A stretch of 64,000 nucleotides of DNA from Sedimentitalea arenosa (GCF_016428585.1 NZ_JAELVR010000005.1:1-64000); one strand, 5' to 3'; shown: positions 49,416-58,060, numbered from the stretch's first letter. Notes: generated by a model from the letters alone, not told the origin. Made by a program: numbers and translations.

Positions 49416-50960
49416 ATGACCGATGCACAGACCAAGCGCAGAACACGCGGCGGTGGCGGGGCGGCCCGTAGGGCCGAGCGCACGGCCGTCAGCATCGAGA
49501 CCGCGCGGTACATCGAGCGCAATATTCCGAATTTCGAGATCCTGACGCCGGAGGCGCTCGAGATCATCGAGGCCAATGCCGAAACTGTTCTGGCCGAAAT
49601 CGGCGTCAACTTCGTCAACAACCCGGCGGCGCTGGAGCGCTGGCGCGAGGCGGGGGCTGACATTGAAGGCGAGCGCGTGCGCATCCCGCGCGGGCTGGCA
49701 CGCAAGCTATGCGAAACGGCACCGTCGCGGTTCACCCAGCATGCCCGCAACCCGGCCCGGAACGTCGAGATCGGCGGCAAGACGCTGGTCTGTGCGCCTG
49801 TCTATGGCCCCCCCTTCGTGCGCGATGCCGAAGGCGGGCGCCGCTATGCCACGATGGAAGACTTCCGCAAGTTCGTGAAGCTGGGGTACATGTCGAAATG
49901 GCTGCACCATTCCGGCGGTACGGTTTGCGAACCGACGGACATTCCGGTGAACAAGCGTCACCTCGACATGCTGATGGCCCACATGACGCTGTCGGACAAG
50001 CCGTTCATGGGATCGGTGACCGATCCCAGCCGCGCACAGGATTCCGTCGAGATGTGCGAAATCCTGTTCGGCAAGGAGTTCGTTCAGCAGAACACGGTCA
50101 TGACGTCTCTGATCAACGTCAACTCGCCACTGACCTTCGACGACGTGATGATGGGCGCACTCGAGGTCTATGCCAGAAACAATCAGGCCTGCATTGTTTC
50201 GCCCTTCATCGTCGGCGGCGCGATGGCGCCGGTTTCGGTCGCCGGAACGCTGACGCAGGTGCTGGCCGAGGTGCTCGCCGGGATCGCCTATTCCCAGCTC
50301 GTGCGCCCCGGGGCCCCGGTGATCTTCGGCGCATTCGTCACGTCGATCGACATGAACAGCGGCGCGCCGACCTTCGGAACTCCCGAGGCGACGCAGATCC
50401 TGTCGGGGGCAGGGCAACTGGCGCGACGGATGGGGCTGCCATTCCGCTCGGGCGGCGGACTGTGCGCGTCCAAGTTGCCGGATGCACAGGCGGCCTATGA
50501 GACCGCGAATACGCTGAACGCCGCATTGTTGGGCGGCGTCAACTTCATGCTGCATGCCTGCGGGTGGCTCGAGGGCGGGCTGGTCAGCAGTTTCGAAAAG
50601 TTCGTGATGGACGCGGACCAGCTGGGCGTGTTGCACAAACTGGCCGAAGGCGTGCCGGTGGACGAAAACGCGCAGGCCATGGGCGCGATCGCCGAAGTCG
50701 GTCCGGGTGGACACTATCTCGGATGCGCACATACCCAGGAGAATTTCAAGGCGGCGTTCTGGCGGTCTGATGTCTTTGACTACAAGCCGTTCGAAACCTG
50801 GGATGAGGAGGGCGCGCGGGACACGCAGGCGCTGGCGTCACGGCGGGTCGCGCATCAGTTGGCGACCTACCAGGAGCCGGTGCTCGATCCCGCGATCCGG
50901 GGCGCTCTCGAGGCCTATGTCGCCGAGAAGAAGGCCTCGATGCCAGACGCTTTCATGTAG
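49416..50960 (+). CDS. MttB-superfamily (trimethylamine methyltransferase-like) protein, non-pyrrolysine type
   Basis: The protein has 514 residues from ATG 49416. It has a basic N-terminus (R-R-T-R-G-G-G-G-A-A-R-R) and then the TIM-barrel MttB domain, recognisable by F-E-I-L-T-P-E-A-L-E-I-I-E and G-A-F-V-T-S-I-D-M-N-S-G-A-P-T-F-G-T-P-E. There is no in-frame amber codon, so no pyrrolysine. Such members demethylate quaternary amines such as glycine betaine or proline betaine to a corrinoid protein. No corrinoid-protein gene or reactivase is next to it. It ends 8 bases inside the convergent DUF6477 gene. Confidence 0.88.
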   Translation: MTDAQTKRRTRGGGGAARRAERTAVSIETARYIERNIPNFEILTPEALEIIEANAETVLAEIGVNFVNNPAALERWREAGADIEGERVRIPRGLARKLCETAPSRFTQHARNPARNVEIGGKTLVCAPVYGPPFVRDAEGGRRYATMEDFRKFVKLGYMSKWLHHSGGTVCEPTDIPVNKRHLDMLMAHMTLSDKPFMGSVTDPSRAQDSVEMCEILFGKEFVQQNTVMTSLINVNSPLTFDDVMMGALEVYARNNQACIVSPFIVGGAMAPVSVAGTLTQVLAEVLAGIAYSQLVRPGAPVIFGAFVTSIDMNSGAPTFGTPEATQILSGAGQLARRMGLPFRSGGGLCASKLPDAQAAYETANTLNAALLGGVNFMLHACGWLEGGLVSSFEKFVMDADQLGVLHKLAEGVPVDENAQAMGAIAEVGPGGHYLGCAHTQENFKAAFWRSDVFDYKPFETWDEEGARDTQALASRRVAHQLATYQEPVLDPAIRGALEAYVAEKKASMPDAFM

Positions 50961-51252
50961 TCGGCGTTGCATGGGCGGCGCGCAACAGTTGCGCTTCGCC
51001 CATCATCGCGATCAATATGTCCAAATGCCTGGTCAGCGAATAGCCGGCGTCGTCCTCTTGGCGCTGATCGTTGAGCGTGCGCTCGAGATCCATCAGACGC
51101 ATGATCGCGGCCGACGGGCGCGGCAGTGTTCCGTACCCCAGCAGGCGCTGCAGGTGGCGGTCACGGCGGTATTCCTGCGCCCCGTGCCGTGCGGCGCGGA
51201 TCAGGAGTTGAGGACGGCGCAGGGCGTTCAGCATGCTCATCAGGTCTTGCAT
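50953..51252 (-). CDS. DUF6477 family protein
   Basis: The 99-residue protein has L-R-R-P-x-L-L-I-R-A-A-R and Y-R-R-D-R-H-L-x-R-L-L, then a R-L-M-D-L-E-R-T-L-N-D-Q-R segment, matching DUF6477 of Rhodobacterales as I remember it. There is no signal peptide. It is divergent from the gafA-like gene, 226 bases between the starts. From memory, in Rhodobacter capsulatus a small gene next to gafA (rcc01866) also affects gene transfer agent production. Whether this is its counterpart must be checked. Confidence 0.65.
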   Translation of the reverse strand: MQDLMSMLNALRRPQLLIRAARHGAQEYRRDRHLQRLLGYGTLPRPSAAIMRLMDLERTLNDQRQEDDAGYSLTRHLDILIAMMGEAQLLRAAHATPTT

Positions 51253-51396
51253 CAGTCTTCCTTCAATTCAGTGAACCGTGTCGCCGATCTGTATTGCACA
51301 ACCTGAACGGGTGTTGCCTTTCGAGCATTTCCTGCGTTCGGAGCTTTCACCTCCGTTTATCTTTTAGAAACAATGCTCAGTCAGCGAAGGTGGATC

Positions 51397-51412
51397 TTAA
51401 CTATCAAGTAAC
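51397..51412 (+). promoter_or_regulatory. CtrA-box-like site upstream of the gafA-like gene
   Basis: TTAA-N7-GTAAC: one base off TTAA-N7-TTAAC. It lies 67 bases before the start of the gafA-like gene, in the promoter region shared with DUF6477. CtrA control of gafA is reported in Rhodobacter capsulatus. Confidence 0.45.
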
Positions 51413-51428
51413 AAAATCGCCTTTAGGT

Positions 51429-51452
51429 TGTGGAAAATTTGAAATATCCACA
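51429..51452. promoter_or_regulatory. Inverted pair of DnaA-box-like 9-mers (TGTGGA-N12-TCCACA)
   Basis: TGTGGA (51429-51434) and TCCACA (51447-51452) form an inverted repeat. Extended, they read TTTTCCACA on the minus strand (51429-51437) and ATATCCACA on the plus strand (51444-51452). Each is one base off the DnaA box TTATCCACA. The pair lies 27 bases before the start of the gafA-like gene, where a bound protein could affect transcription. It could equally be the operator of another regulator. Confidence 0.4.
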
Positions 51453-51478
51453 GACGTTTGCAGCAAGGACCGATCAAC

Positions 51479-52633
51479 ATGACCCATTCGAGTGTCACGG
51501 ACTTGCCGAACTGGGTGCCTGAAGGCGCGCGGCGCTACCTTGCGCACACAGAGGCCGGCCAGCCCATTCGTGATCTCGCCCGCTCCGCACAATGCCACGC
51601 TTCGACAGTTCTGCGTCAGATCCGGCGCATGGAAACCCGACGCGACGATCCGTTGATCGACGCGGCTCTGTCCAAGCTGGCCGAATCCCATTTCTCACCC
51701 TGTTCGACGGCGGGCTCCGTGCCTGGCCGTATGACGAGCTCAACGAAGGACACTGCCGGAATGACGCAATCTGCACGTTGCCCTGATGAATATCCCGACG
51801 CAAACACGCTGGAGCGCGAAGCCTGTCGTGTTCTGAGGCGCCTGTGCGAGTCCGGAGCGTTGCTGGCGGTTGCGGAGAACATGGAAAAGGCGGTTGTGGT
51901 GCGGGATGGCGACGGCGGAGCGAATACGCGCACGGCAGTCGTCGATTGTTCGATCGCACAAGCGATGGCCCTCAAGGACTGGATTTCCTGTTCCAACCCC
52001 GGCCGCATCAGCCGCTATCATATCACGGCGACCGGGCGCGCCGCGCTCAGCCGGATGCTGGCCGAGCAGGAGAATCGGGCGCGTTCGGAAAAGGAGCATG
52101 GTTTCGCCGAGGCGCAGACACCATTCGCGTCGGCGGGGGATTGGGGCGAAAAGACGATCCAGGATCCGGGCACGTCACGCAATCGCCGTGTGCGCTACAA
52201 CCTGTCCGAAAGCCCGCTTGCGGCGCTTGCGCGACGCAAGGACCGCGATGGCAAACCGTTCCTTGATGACGCGCTGGTTCATGCCGGCGAGCGTTTGCGT
52301 GAAGACTTCGAACTGGCCCAGATGGGTACGCGTGTGACCCAGAACTGGGACCGCTTTCTGACCGGAGGCGGCCGCGGCGGGTTCTCTCCGGACAGCCCGA
52401 TCGGCAACGGACCCTCTGGCGCGCGAGACCGCGTGGTCCGTGCCCTGTCGGACCTAGGTCCGGGATTGAGCGACGTGGCGCTGCGCTGCTGCTGCTACCT
52501 TGAAGGTCTCGAACTGGCCGAGAAACGCATGGGGTGGTCAGCGCGGTCGGGCAAGATCGTCCTGCGGATCGCCTTGCAGCGTCTCAAGTATCACTATGAC
52601 AGCCTGTCCGAACCCGATCGCATGATTGGCTGA
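51479..52633 (+). CDS. gafA: DUF6456 protein, likely GafA-type activator of gene transfer agents
   Basis: The protein has 384 residues from ATG 51479, with AAGGA upstream. The N-terminal part (about 10-55: R-D-L-A-R-S-A-Q-C-H-A-S-T-V-L-R-Q-I-R-R-M-like) is a helix-turn-helix DNA-binding region. The middle is low in clear domains. The C-terminal third (about 240-370) matches the DUF6456 pattern, including L-S-D-V-A-L-R-C-C-C-Y-L-E-G-L-E-x-A-E and R-I-A-L-Q-R-L-K-Y-H-Y. That layout fits GafA of Rhodobacterales, a fusion of GafY and GafZ that turns on the gene transfer agent cluster. No GTA structural genes are in the window. The assignment rests on domain layout and neighbours, not a search. 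Confidence 0.6.
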   Translation: MTHSSVTDLPNWVPEGARRYLAHTEAGQPIRDLARSAQCHASTVLRQIRRMETRRDDPLIDAALSKLAESHFSPCSTAGSVPGRMTSSTKDTAGMTQSARCPDEYPDANTLEREACRVLRRLCESGALLAVAENMEKAVVVRDGDGGANTRTAVVDCSIAQAMALKDWISCSNPGRISRYHITATGRAALSRMLAEQENRARSEKEHGFAEAQTPFASAGDWGEKTIQDPGTSRNRRVRYNLSESPLAALARRKDRDGKPFLDDALVHAGERLREDFELAQMGTRVTQNWDRFLTGGGRGGFSPDSPIGNGPSGARDRVVRALSDLGPGLSDVALRCCCYLEGLELAEKRMGWSARSGKIVLRIALQRLKYHYDSLSEPDRMIG

Positions 52634-52654
52634 GAGGTGACCTGGCGCCCGGCG

Positions 52655-53641
52655 TCAGAGCGCTGAATCCGCGTCTTCGATCAGATCTTCAGCTGCATTT
52701 AAGGAATCCTCGGCGGCCTTGGCCCGATCTGCCACGTCGCCGATCAGACCGGTCATTTTGGCCTTGTCGTTATGCGCCGCGATCAGCTTGGCTTGCTTCT
52801 TCTTGGCAGTCTGCAATTCGCTGTTCAAGTCTTTGAGTTTCTTCAATTGGTCCGACGCTTGTTTCAGCGCGGCGCGCGCGTTCTGCACATCCTTCTCCAA
52901 AGCCTTCTTCGCCGTGATCTCTTCGGGAATCGTGGCGAATTTCTCCTTGGCACAAAGCGTTCTCACGTTTGCCAGACGTTTTTCGATGTTCCGCACGAGC
53001 CGTTTTGACGTGTTGTCGCTCTGCTGCCGTTTGGCGTTTTCCAGCAGGATGTCGGGCAATTCGTCGCCCTTGCCATCCTTCAGCGCCTTGGTGACGACCG
53101 CGTCCTTCGATTTCTTGACGTTGGCGCCGAAAAAGGCCTCCTTGGAACTGAGCGTGCCGAAGGCGCCCTTGGCGTCATCGAGTTGCTTCAAGAGCGCCTC
53201 GGATTGCTCCATCACCTTCTTGATCGTCTTGTTCGTCTTGGCCGATTCGCCGGTCTGCTTTATCTCTTTCTCGTACGCGTCCCGCGCCTTCTTCAGGTCC
53301 TGATGGTGTTTCTTGGCCGTGTCGCTCAGCTTTTCGAGCGCTTTGACGAGTTCCTGTTGGTCGGCGAGCGCCGCCTCCCAGGCCGTCATCGCCTTCTTGA
53401 AATCGTCGTCCTTCAGGAAATCCTTCCACTTGCTGCCGGTTATGCCTTTCTTGATGGCGGCGGGAATCGTCTCGGCCATGTGGTCTTCCTTGACATAAGC
53501 CGCTTTGCGATTGGTCTTCATCTTCTCTTTGAGAGAAGCCGCCTCCTTGACCGAGCAACTCTTGGCCACGTCTTTTTCGATGGCGAGGCACTTCTTTTCG
53601 AAAATCTTGGTTTTCAGCTCCCAAGCCTGCACTCCGGCCAT
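52655..53641 (-). CDS. Lysine-rich coiled-coil protein of unknown function
   Basis: The protein has 328 residues from ATG 53641, with GGAGAGGA upstream; an ATG 13 codons farther up is possible. It has no signal peptide, membrane segment or catalytic motif that I can see. Nearly all of it is charged, Lys/Glu/Ala-rich, with long heptad-like stretches (for example residues about 100-150 and 240-325). It converges on the gafA-like gene with 21 bases between the stops. No family is recognised. The composition differs from its neighbours, suggesting a structural or accessory protein. Confidence 0.6.
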   Translation of the reverse strand: MAGVQAWELKTKIFEKKCLAIEKDVAKSCSVKEAASLKEKMKTNRKAAYVKEDHMAETIPAAIKKGITGSKWKDFLKDDDFKKAMTAWEAALADQQELVKALEKLSDTAKKHHQDLKKARDAYEKEIKQTGESAKTNKTIKKVMEQSEALLKQLDDAKGAFGTLSSKEAFFGANVKKSKDAVVTKALKDGKGDELPDILLENAKRQQSDNTSKRLVRNIEKRLANVRTLCAKEKFATIPEEITAKKALEKDVQNARAALKQASDQLKKLKDLNSELQTAKKKQAKLIAAHNDKAKMTGLIGDVADRAKAAEDSLNAAEDLIEDADSAL

Positions 53642-53867
53642 GCCAAATCCTCTCCATGCGAATGCCATCTGGCGTGGCACACACGCCGAAAATCGATGTC
53701 TTGCGGCGAGTATCGGCCCGCAGACTGCTCAATAGCAAGAACTTGCTGCAATGGGCGCGCCGCGCACCATGCTTCAGGCAGCATAGCGGCCATGCGTCGC
53801 TGGCAGTTTTCACGACGTCACGTTATGTTATGGCACAGCAAATGCCCCTCTGCGGAAAGCCCAGCCG

Positions 53868-54818
53868 ATGCGAGACTTGAAACTTCCCGAACAGCGCCAT
53901 CCCGAAAAGGCGCACCGCCAGGACAACACCCAGCCCAAGAAACCCTCGTGGATCAGGGTCAAGGCACCAGGCGGGACGGGATATGCCGAAACGCGACGCA
54001 TCATGCGCGACAACAACCTGGTGACGGTCTGTGAAGAGGCCGGCTGCCCGAATGTCGGCGAATGCTGGAGCCAGGGCCACGCGACCATGATGATCATGGG
54101 CGAGATCTGCACCCGCGGATGCACCTTTTGCAACGTCGCCACCGGCCGGCCCGACGTGCTGGATGTGTTCGAACCCGGTCGTGTCGCTGACGCCGTGCAG
54201 AAACTGGGCCTCAAGCATGTGGTCATAACCTCGGTCGACCGCGACGACCTTGAGGACGGAGGGGCCGAGCATTTCGCTCAGACCATCCGCGCGGTCCGCC
54301 ACCGCAGCCCCGACACGACCATCGAGATCCTGACACCGGATTTTCTCAAATGCGATTCCTCTGTTCTGGAAACCGTCGTCGCCGCGCGGCCGGATGTTTT
54401 CAACCACAACCTGGAAACCGTTCCCGGTCTTTACCCGACGGTACGTCCCGGTGCCCGTTACTTCCACAGCCTCCGCCTGTTGCAGCGGGTCAAGGAGATC
54501 GATCCCGGCATGTTCACCAAGTCAGGCATCATGGTCGGCTTGGGAGAGGACGCGCAGGCGGTGCGGCAAGTGATGGACGACATGCGCGCGGCGGATGTCG
54601 ATTTTCTGACCATTGGGCAGTACCTGCAACCGACGCCGAAGCATCACCGGGTCGATCGCTTCGTCACGCCCGAGGAGTTCGCTGCCTACGAGAAGGCAGC
54701 GTTCGGAAAAGGCTTCCTGATGGTGTCGGCGACTCCTCTGACGCGTTCGTCCTATCACGCAGGGGATGATTTCGCCCGGCTGCGGGCAGCCCGTCTGGCG
54801 CGGCTGGCCCAGTCCTGA
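53868..54818 (+). CDS. lipA: LipA, lipoyl synthase
   Basis: The 316-residue radical SAM enzyme has the auxiliary-cluster cysteines C55, C60 and C66 ([12 protein letters not shown]), the radical SAM C81-x3-C85-x2-C88 (C-T-R-G-C-T-F-C), and a C-terminal R-S-S-Y-H-A. It inserts sulfur into octanoyl groups of lipoyl domains. The 226 bases between it and the divergent coiled-coil gene hold its promoter region; nothing else is seen there. Confidence 0.97.
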   Translation: MRDLKLPEQRHPEKAHRQDNTQPKKPSWIRVKAPGGTGYAETRRIMRDNNLVTVCEEAGCPNVGECWSQGHATMMIMGEICTRGCTFCNVATGRPDVLDVFEPGRVADAVQKLGLKHVVITSVDRDDLEDGGAEHFAQTIRAVRHRSPDTTIEILTPDFLKCDSSVLETVVAARPDVFNHNLETVPGLYPTVRPGARYFHSLRLLQRVKEIDPGMFTKSGIMVGLGEDAQAVRQVMDDMRAADVDFLTIGQYLQPTPKHHRVDRFVTPEEFAAYEKAAFGKGFLMVSATPLTRSSYHAGDDFARLRAARLARLAQS

Positions 54819-54837
54819 GCGCAATCGCCATGACGAA

Positions 54838-54861
54838 GCACTGCCCGGGTCAGGGCAGTGC
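54838..54861. terminator. 9-bp hairpin between convergent lipA and cytochrome genes
   Basis: GCACTGCCC (54838-54846) pairs with GGGCAGTGC (54853-54861) around GGGTCA. It spans the stop codon of the minus-strand cytochrome gene and lies 19 bases after the lipA stop. It probably acts as a bidirectional stop or mRNA end, although T-runs are short. Confidence 0.55.
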
Positions 54862-55728
54862 CTTCAGATAGGCGGCGATCGCGTCCCGGTCGGACTTTTC
54901 GAGTTTCGCCATGCTGGCCACCACCTTGGTCATCTGGCCGCCCGCGCTGTCGTAGTCGGGTGTGAACCCGGTTTCGAGGTAGTAGGAGATATCGCCGGCG
55001 CTCCATTTCAGGTTGACCGGGTCGATCGCCGGGATCTTGCCGTCTCCCGACGGGTTCGGTGCGCCTTGCATCCAGCGGCTGCGATTAAGCCCGCCCGTCG
55101 CATCGCGTGGTGTATGGCATTCGGCGCAATGGCCCAAGGCTTCGACGAGATAGCGTCCGCGTTCGATTTCCGGCGTATCCGCGTTCGCGAGCACCCAGTT
55201 AGGGGACATGTTGACAAGCTTCCACAATCCGACGCCGCGACGGATCGTGAAAGGGAACGGCAATTCGTGTGGCTGGCTGACTGCATCCGACACGGGCAAC
55301 GTATCCATGAAGGCTTTCAGGTCGGCCACATCCTGTGCCGTCATGTGCATGTAGGTGGTGTAGGGCAAGGAAGGGTAAAGATGTTTGCCGGACGGAGAAA
55401 CCCCGGCCAGCAGCGCGTTGGCGAGGTCCTCGGTGGTCCAGTTGCCGATTCCTTCGGGACCGGGAGAAATGTTGGGGGCGATGAAGGCGCCAAACGGGCT
55501 CTCGATGCGGTACCCTCCGGCAAGGATCAATACGTCGTCGCCCTTGGCCTCGGGTGCGGCATGGCAATTGGCGCAGCCACCGGCCCAGAACACGGTTTCG
55601 CCGCGCGCCGCGTCACCGCTCACTCCGGCCATAAGGTCAGCGGATACGGGAACGGGGCGGCTCGCAACCCAGCCCGCAATGGCGGTCAGAAGTCCAACCG
55701 TGACAAGAAAGACCAAGAGTTTGCGCAT
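54850..55728 (-). CDS. Diheme c-type cytochrome with N-terminal anchor
   Basis: The protein has 292 residues from ATG 55728; a GTG two codons up is possible. A hydrophobic N-terminal segment (L-L-V-F-L-V-T-V-G-L-L) anchors or exports it. Two heme c sites, C-A-N-C-H (52-56) and C-A-E-C-H (201-205), each head a cytochrome c domain. The layout resembles the cytochrome subunits of quinoprotein or flavoprotein dehydrogenases, with L-A-G-G-Y-R-I-E-S-P-F-G and P-N-I-S-P-G near the first heme. No partner dehydrogenase is next to it. Confidence 0.85.
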   Translation of the reverse strand: MRKLLVFLVTVGLLTAIAGWVASRPVPVSADLMAGVSGDAARGETVFWAGGCANCHAAPEAKGDDVLILAGGYRIESPFGAFIAPNISPGPEGIGNWTTEDLANALLAGVSPSGKHLYPSLPYTTYMHMTAQDVADLKAFMDTLPVSDAVSQPHELPFPFTIRRGVGLWKLVNMSPNWVLANADTPEIERGRYLVEALGHCAECHTPRDATGGLNRSRWMQGAPNPSGDGKIPAIDPVNLKWSAGDISYYLETGFTPDYDSAGGQMTKVVASMAKLEKSDRDAIAAYLKALP

Positions 55729-55788
55729 GATCACCCCGTTTGCGAGACCGGCCTGGGCCGGACCCGCGATGCCTGGTATCGGATCGGA

Positions 55789-56274
55789 TCAGTCGTCCGC
55801 CTTGCGGTAGGTCTCGTGGCAACTGCCGCAGCTCTTCCCGAGCGGACCCATCGCGCCACGCAGCGCGTCAAGCCCTTCGCCGGCGGCGGATTCCATGGCA
55901 ACCGCCGCTTCGGTCATCGTCATCGCGCTGTCCATGATCTTGCTGTCTGCGGCCCAGATCGCCGGCAATGCTTCGGTCACATCGTCACCAAGTGTCTCGT
56001 TGTCCGAGCCTTGCGGCCAAAGGCGCGACTGGTCCAGCTTTGACAGTGCGGCGAGGTTGCCGGCGGCGGCGCTCGCAGCGGCGGCATCATACTCGACTTC
56101 GCCCTTGGCCATCCCGCCCAGAAGACTGATGTTGAACGCATAAAGCGACATCTGTGCCTGGCGCGCCTTGACCGCAGCCATGGTCGCCTTGTCGACATGC
56201 GACTCGCTGATGGCTGATGTGCCCAGGACGCCTGCGGTCAACAACCCGGCCACGAGAGTAAGTCCATATTTCAT
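55789..56274 (-). CDS. Cytochrome c' (class II cytochrome c)
   Basis: The protein has 161 residues from ATG 56274, with GGAGG upstream. A signal peptide (M-K-Y-G-L-T-L-V-A-G-L-L) is followed by a four-helix bundle with a single C-terminal heme c motif, C-G-S-C-H (149-153), then E-T-Y-R-K. This is the class II (cytochrome c-prime) pattern. Members bind nitric oxide or shuttle electrons in the periplasm. It precedes the diheme cytochrome gene on the same strand, 60 bases apart, so the two may be co-expressed. Confidence 0.88.
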   Translation of the reverse strand: MKYGLTLVAGLLTAGVLGTSAISESHVDKATMAAVKARQAQMSLYAFNISLLGGMAKGEVEYDAAAASAAAGNLAALSKLDQSRLWPQGSDNETLGDDVTEALPAIWAADSKIMDSAMTMTEAAVAMESAAGEGLDALRGAMGPLGKSCGSCHETYRKADD

Positions 56275-56396
56275 TAATGCCTCCGTCAGAGAGTTTAAGT
56301 CTTCCCGATAATACCATGGGTGACATGAAACCGGTGTTCGCACTATTGCACAACAGCTGTGGACATCCGCTCACTTCCTCGTGTTGGTCCGGTCGG

Positions 56397-56933
56397 TCAG
56401 GTGAAGCGGACCGCCCCGATAAAGGGTAGGTTCCGGTTGCGCTGCGCGAAATCGATGCCATAGCCGACGACGAACTCGTCGGGGATCTCAAAGCCGATCC
56501 AATCGGCCCGGAAGTCCACTTCGCGCCGGCTCGGCTTGTCCAGCAATGCGATGGATTTCAGCCGCGCGGGCTTTCTGCTGTGCAGCAGTTGGGTCACGTG
56601 GTTCAAGGTGTGGCCGGTGTCGACGATGTCCTCGACGACCAGCACGTCGCGCCCTTCAATTGCGCCGCGCAAGTCCTTGAGAATGCGGACCTCCCGGCTG
56701 CTTTCCGTTGCATCCCCATAGGAGGATGCCTCGAGGAAGTCGACCTCGATGGGAAGGTCGAGCTCGCGCACCAGGTCCGCGATGAAGACGAAGCTGCCTC
56801 GCAGAAGGCCCACCACGACCAATTTGTCCGTGTCGCGGAACTCGGTTGCGATCTCGCGGCACAGCGCCTCGATCCGTGCCGCGATGGCCTTGGCGGAAAT
56901 CAGTTCATCGATGACATATGGCCGCTCTGTCAT
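56397..56933 (-). CDS. hpt: Hypoxanthine phosphoribosyltransferase
   Basis: The protein has 178 residues from ATG 56933. The type I PRTase motif [14 protein letters not shown] binds [16 protein letters not shown] and a C-terminal [10 protein letters not shown] complete the pattern. It salvages hypoxanthine or guanine. A longer in-frame reading upstream overlaps ratA and is unlikely. Confidence 0.93.
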   Translation of the reverse strand: MTERPYVIDELISAKAIAARIEALCREIATEFRDTDKLVVVGLLRGSFVFIADLVRELDLPIEVDFLEASSYGDATESSREVRILKDLRGAIEGRDVLVVEDIVDTGHTLNHVTQLLHSRKPARLKSIALLDKPSRREVDFRADWIGFEIPDEFVVGYGIDFAQRNRNLPFIGAVRFT

Positions 56934-57010
56934 GCTGCCCCCTTGATCTTTGAGGCGAACCATACGACATGACGCGGCACTGTCATCCAAGAAGTGACCC
57001 GACCAAGCAT

Positions 57011-57463
57011 ATGCCCACCCACTCCGAAACCCGACCACTGCCGTACACAGCCCAACAGATGTACGACCTGGTCGCGGATGTGGGATCCTATCCGAAATTC
57101 CTGCCCTGGTGCGCTGCCGCACGGGTGCGCAAGGTGACCCCGGTGGGCAAGAGCGAAGTGATGGAGGCCGACCTTGTCATCAGCTTCAAGGTTTTCCGCG
57201 AACGCTTTGGCAGCCGGGTTGTGCTTTGGCCCGAACAGAAGAAGATCGACACCGAATACATCGACGGACCGTTCAAGTTCATGAAGTCGAACTGGTCGTT
57301 TCGTGAGACCGAGACCGGTTGCGACGTTTCCTTCCACGTGGATTTCGAGTTCCGGAACGCCGTCCTGCAAAAGATCATCGGCTTGGTATTCAACGAAGCC
57401 ATGCAGCGCATCGTCCGCGCTTTCGAAGCACGCGCTGCCGAGCTTTACACCGCCAAGGCTTGA
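57011..57463 (+). CDS. RatA/Coq10-family START-domain protein
   Basis: The protein has 150 residues from ATG 57011. The family pattern is clear: Y-x-L-V-A-D-V-x-x-Y-P-x-F-L-P-W-C, then F[18 protein letters not shown]. Bacterial members are called RatA (ribosome association toxin), and eukaryotic Coq10 helps ubiquinone function. A lipid-binding role in quinone handling is the more usual reading in alphaproteobacteria. It is divergent from hpt, 77 bases apart. Confidence 0.88.
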   Translation: MPTHSETRPLPYTAQQMYDLVADVGSYPKFLPWCAAARVRKVTPVGKSEVMEADLVISFKVFRERFGSRVVLWPEQKKIDTEYIDGPFKFMKSNWSFRETETGCDVSFHVDFEFRNAVLQKIIGLVFNEAMQRIVRAFEARAAELYTAKA

Positions 57464-57493
57464 CCGGCGCATTCCGCAGGGTACCCTGCGGGC

Positions 57494-58060
57494 ATGAGGA
57501 TTGTTCTTGTTCTCCTGATGCTGCTCCCGGCGTCGCACATGCGAGCAGCAGAGGGTTGCGTGGATGTCTGGTTCACCCGCAACCTGATCATGGACCGGGC
57601 CGGCTATTGCTTCGGCTCTCCGCTGGGACAGGCGCTGTTTGACAATTCCGATTGCACCGGCGCGCAAATCCAACTCGATCCGGCCTCCCAGGCGCTCGTC
57701 TCGCGCATCAGGGCGCTGGAGGCGCAGCACGGCTGCCAGATCGATACCAGCCGCCACAGTTTGGACATCGAGGATATCGCCTTTCGCCGCGTCCTGCGCG
57801 ACCTGCCGATCAGGCAGGACGGCCAATGGGGCTGTCTCGGTTGGACCGCCGCGGAGACTCCGCTTTATGACGGATATACCGAACCTCTGGGCGCGATCGG
57901 GCAGGTGACGCCCGGTGACTACGTTCTTTTCGAACACGAGGGCGTGGCCGGGGGAAATTGGGTCTATGTCACGGTGCATCATCCCTCCTGGGGCGCGTTC
58001 AAGAGTGCGGGGTGGATGTATTGGACGGATCGCATGCCTTGCGCCTCCGAAGCCGGCTAG
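57494..58060 (+). CDS. Exported DUF4453 (YARHG-like) protein
   Basis: The 188-residue protein has a signal peptide (residues 1-19) and then a cysteine-containing module: C-V-D-V-W-F-T-R-N-L-I-M-D-R-A-G-Y-C-F, then F-D-N-S-D-C. The later part has G-C-L-G-W-T-A and P-L-G-A-I-G-Q-V-T-P-G-D-Y-V-L-F. It fits DUF4453 proteins of Rhodobacteraceae. The N-terminal module resembles YARHG domains found in peptidoglycan-related proteins. The function is unknown. Confidence 0.7.
   Translation: MRIVLVLLMLLPASHMRAAEGCVDVWFTRNLIMDRAGYCFGSPLGQALFDNSDCTGAQIQLDPASQALVSRIRALEAQHGCQIDTSRHSLDIEDIAFRRVLRDLPIRQDGQWGCLGWTAAETPLYDGYTEPLGAIGQVTPGDYVLFEHEGVAGGNWVYVTVHHPSWGAFKSAGWMYWTDRMPCASEAG

Noticed and set aside
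49416-50960. A pyrrolysine-type trimethylamine methyltransferase
   Set aside because: There is no in-frame TAG before the real stop.
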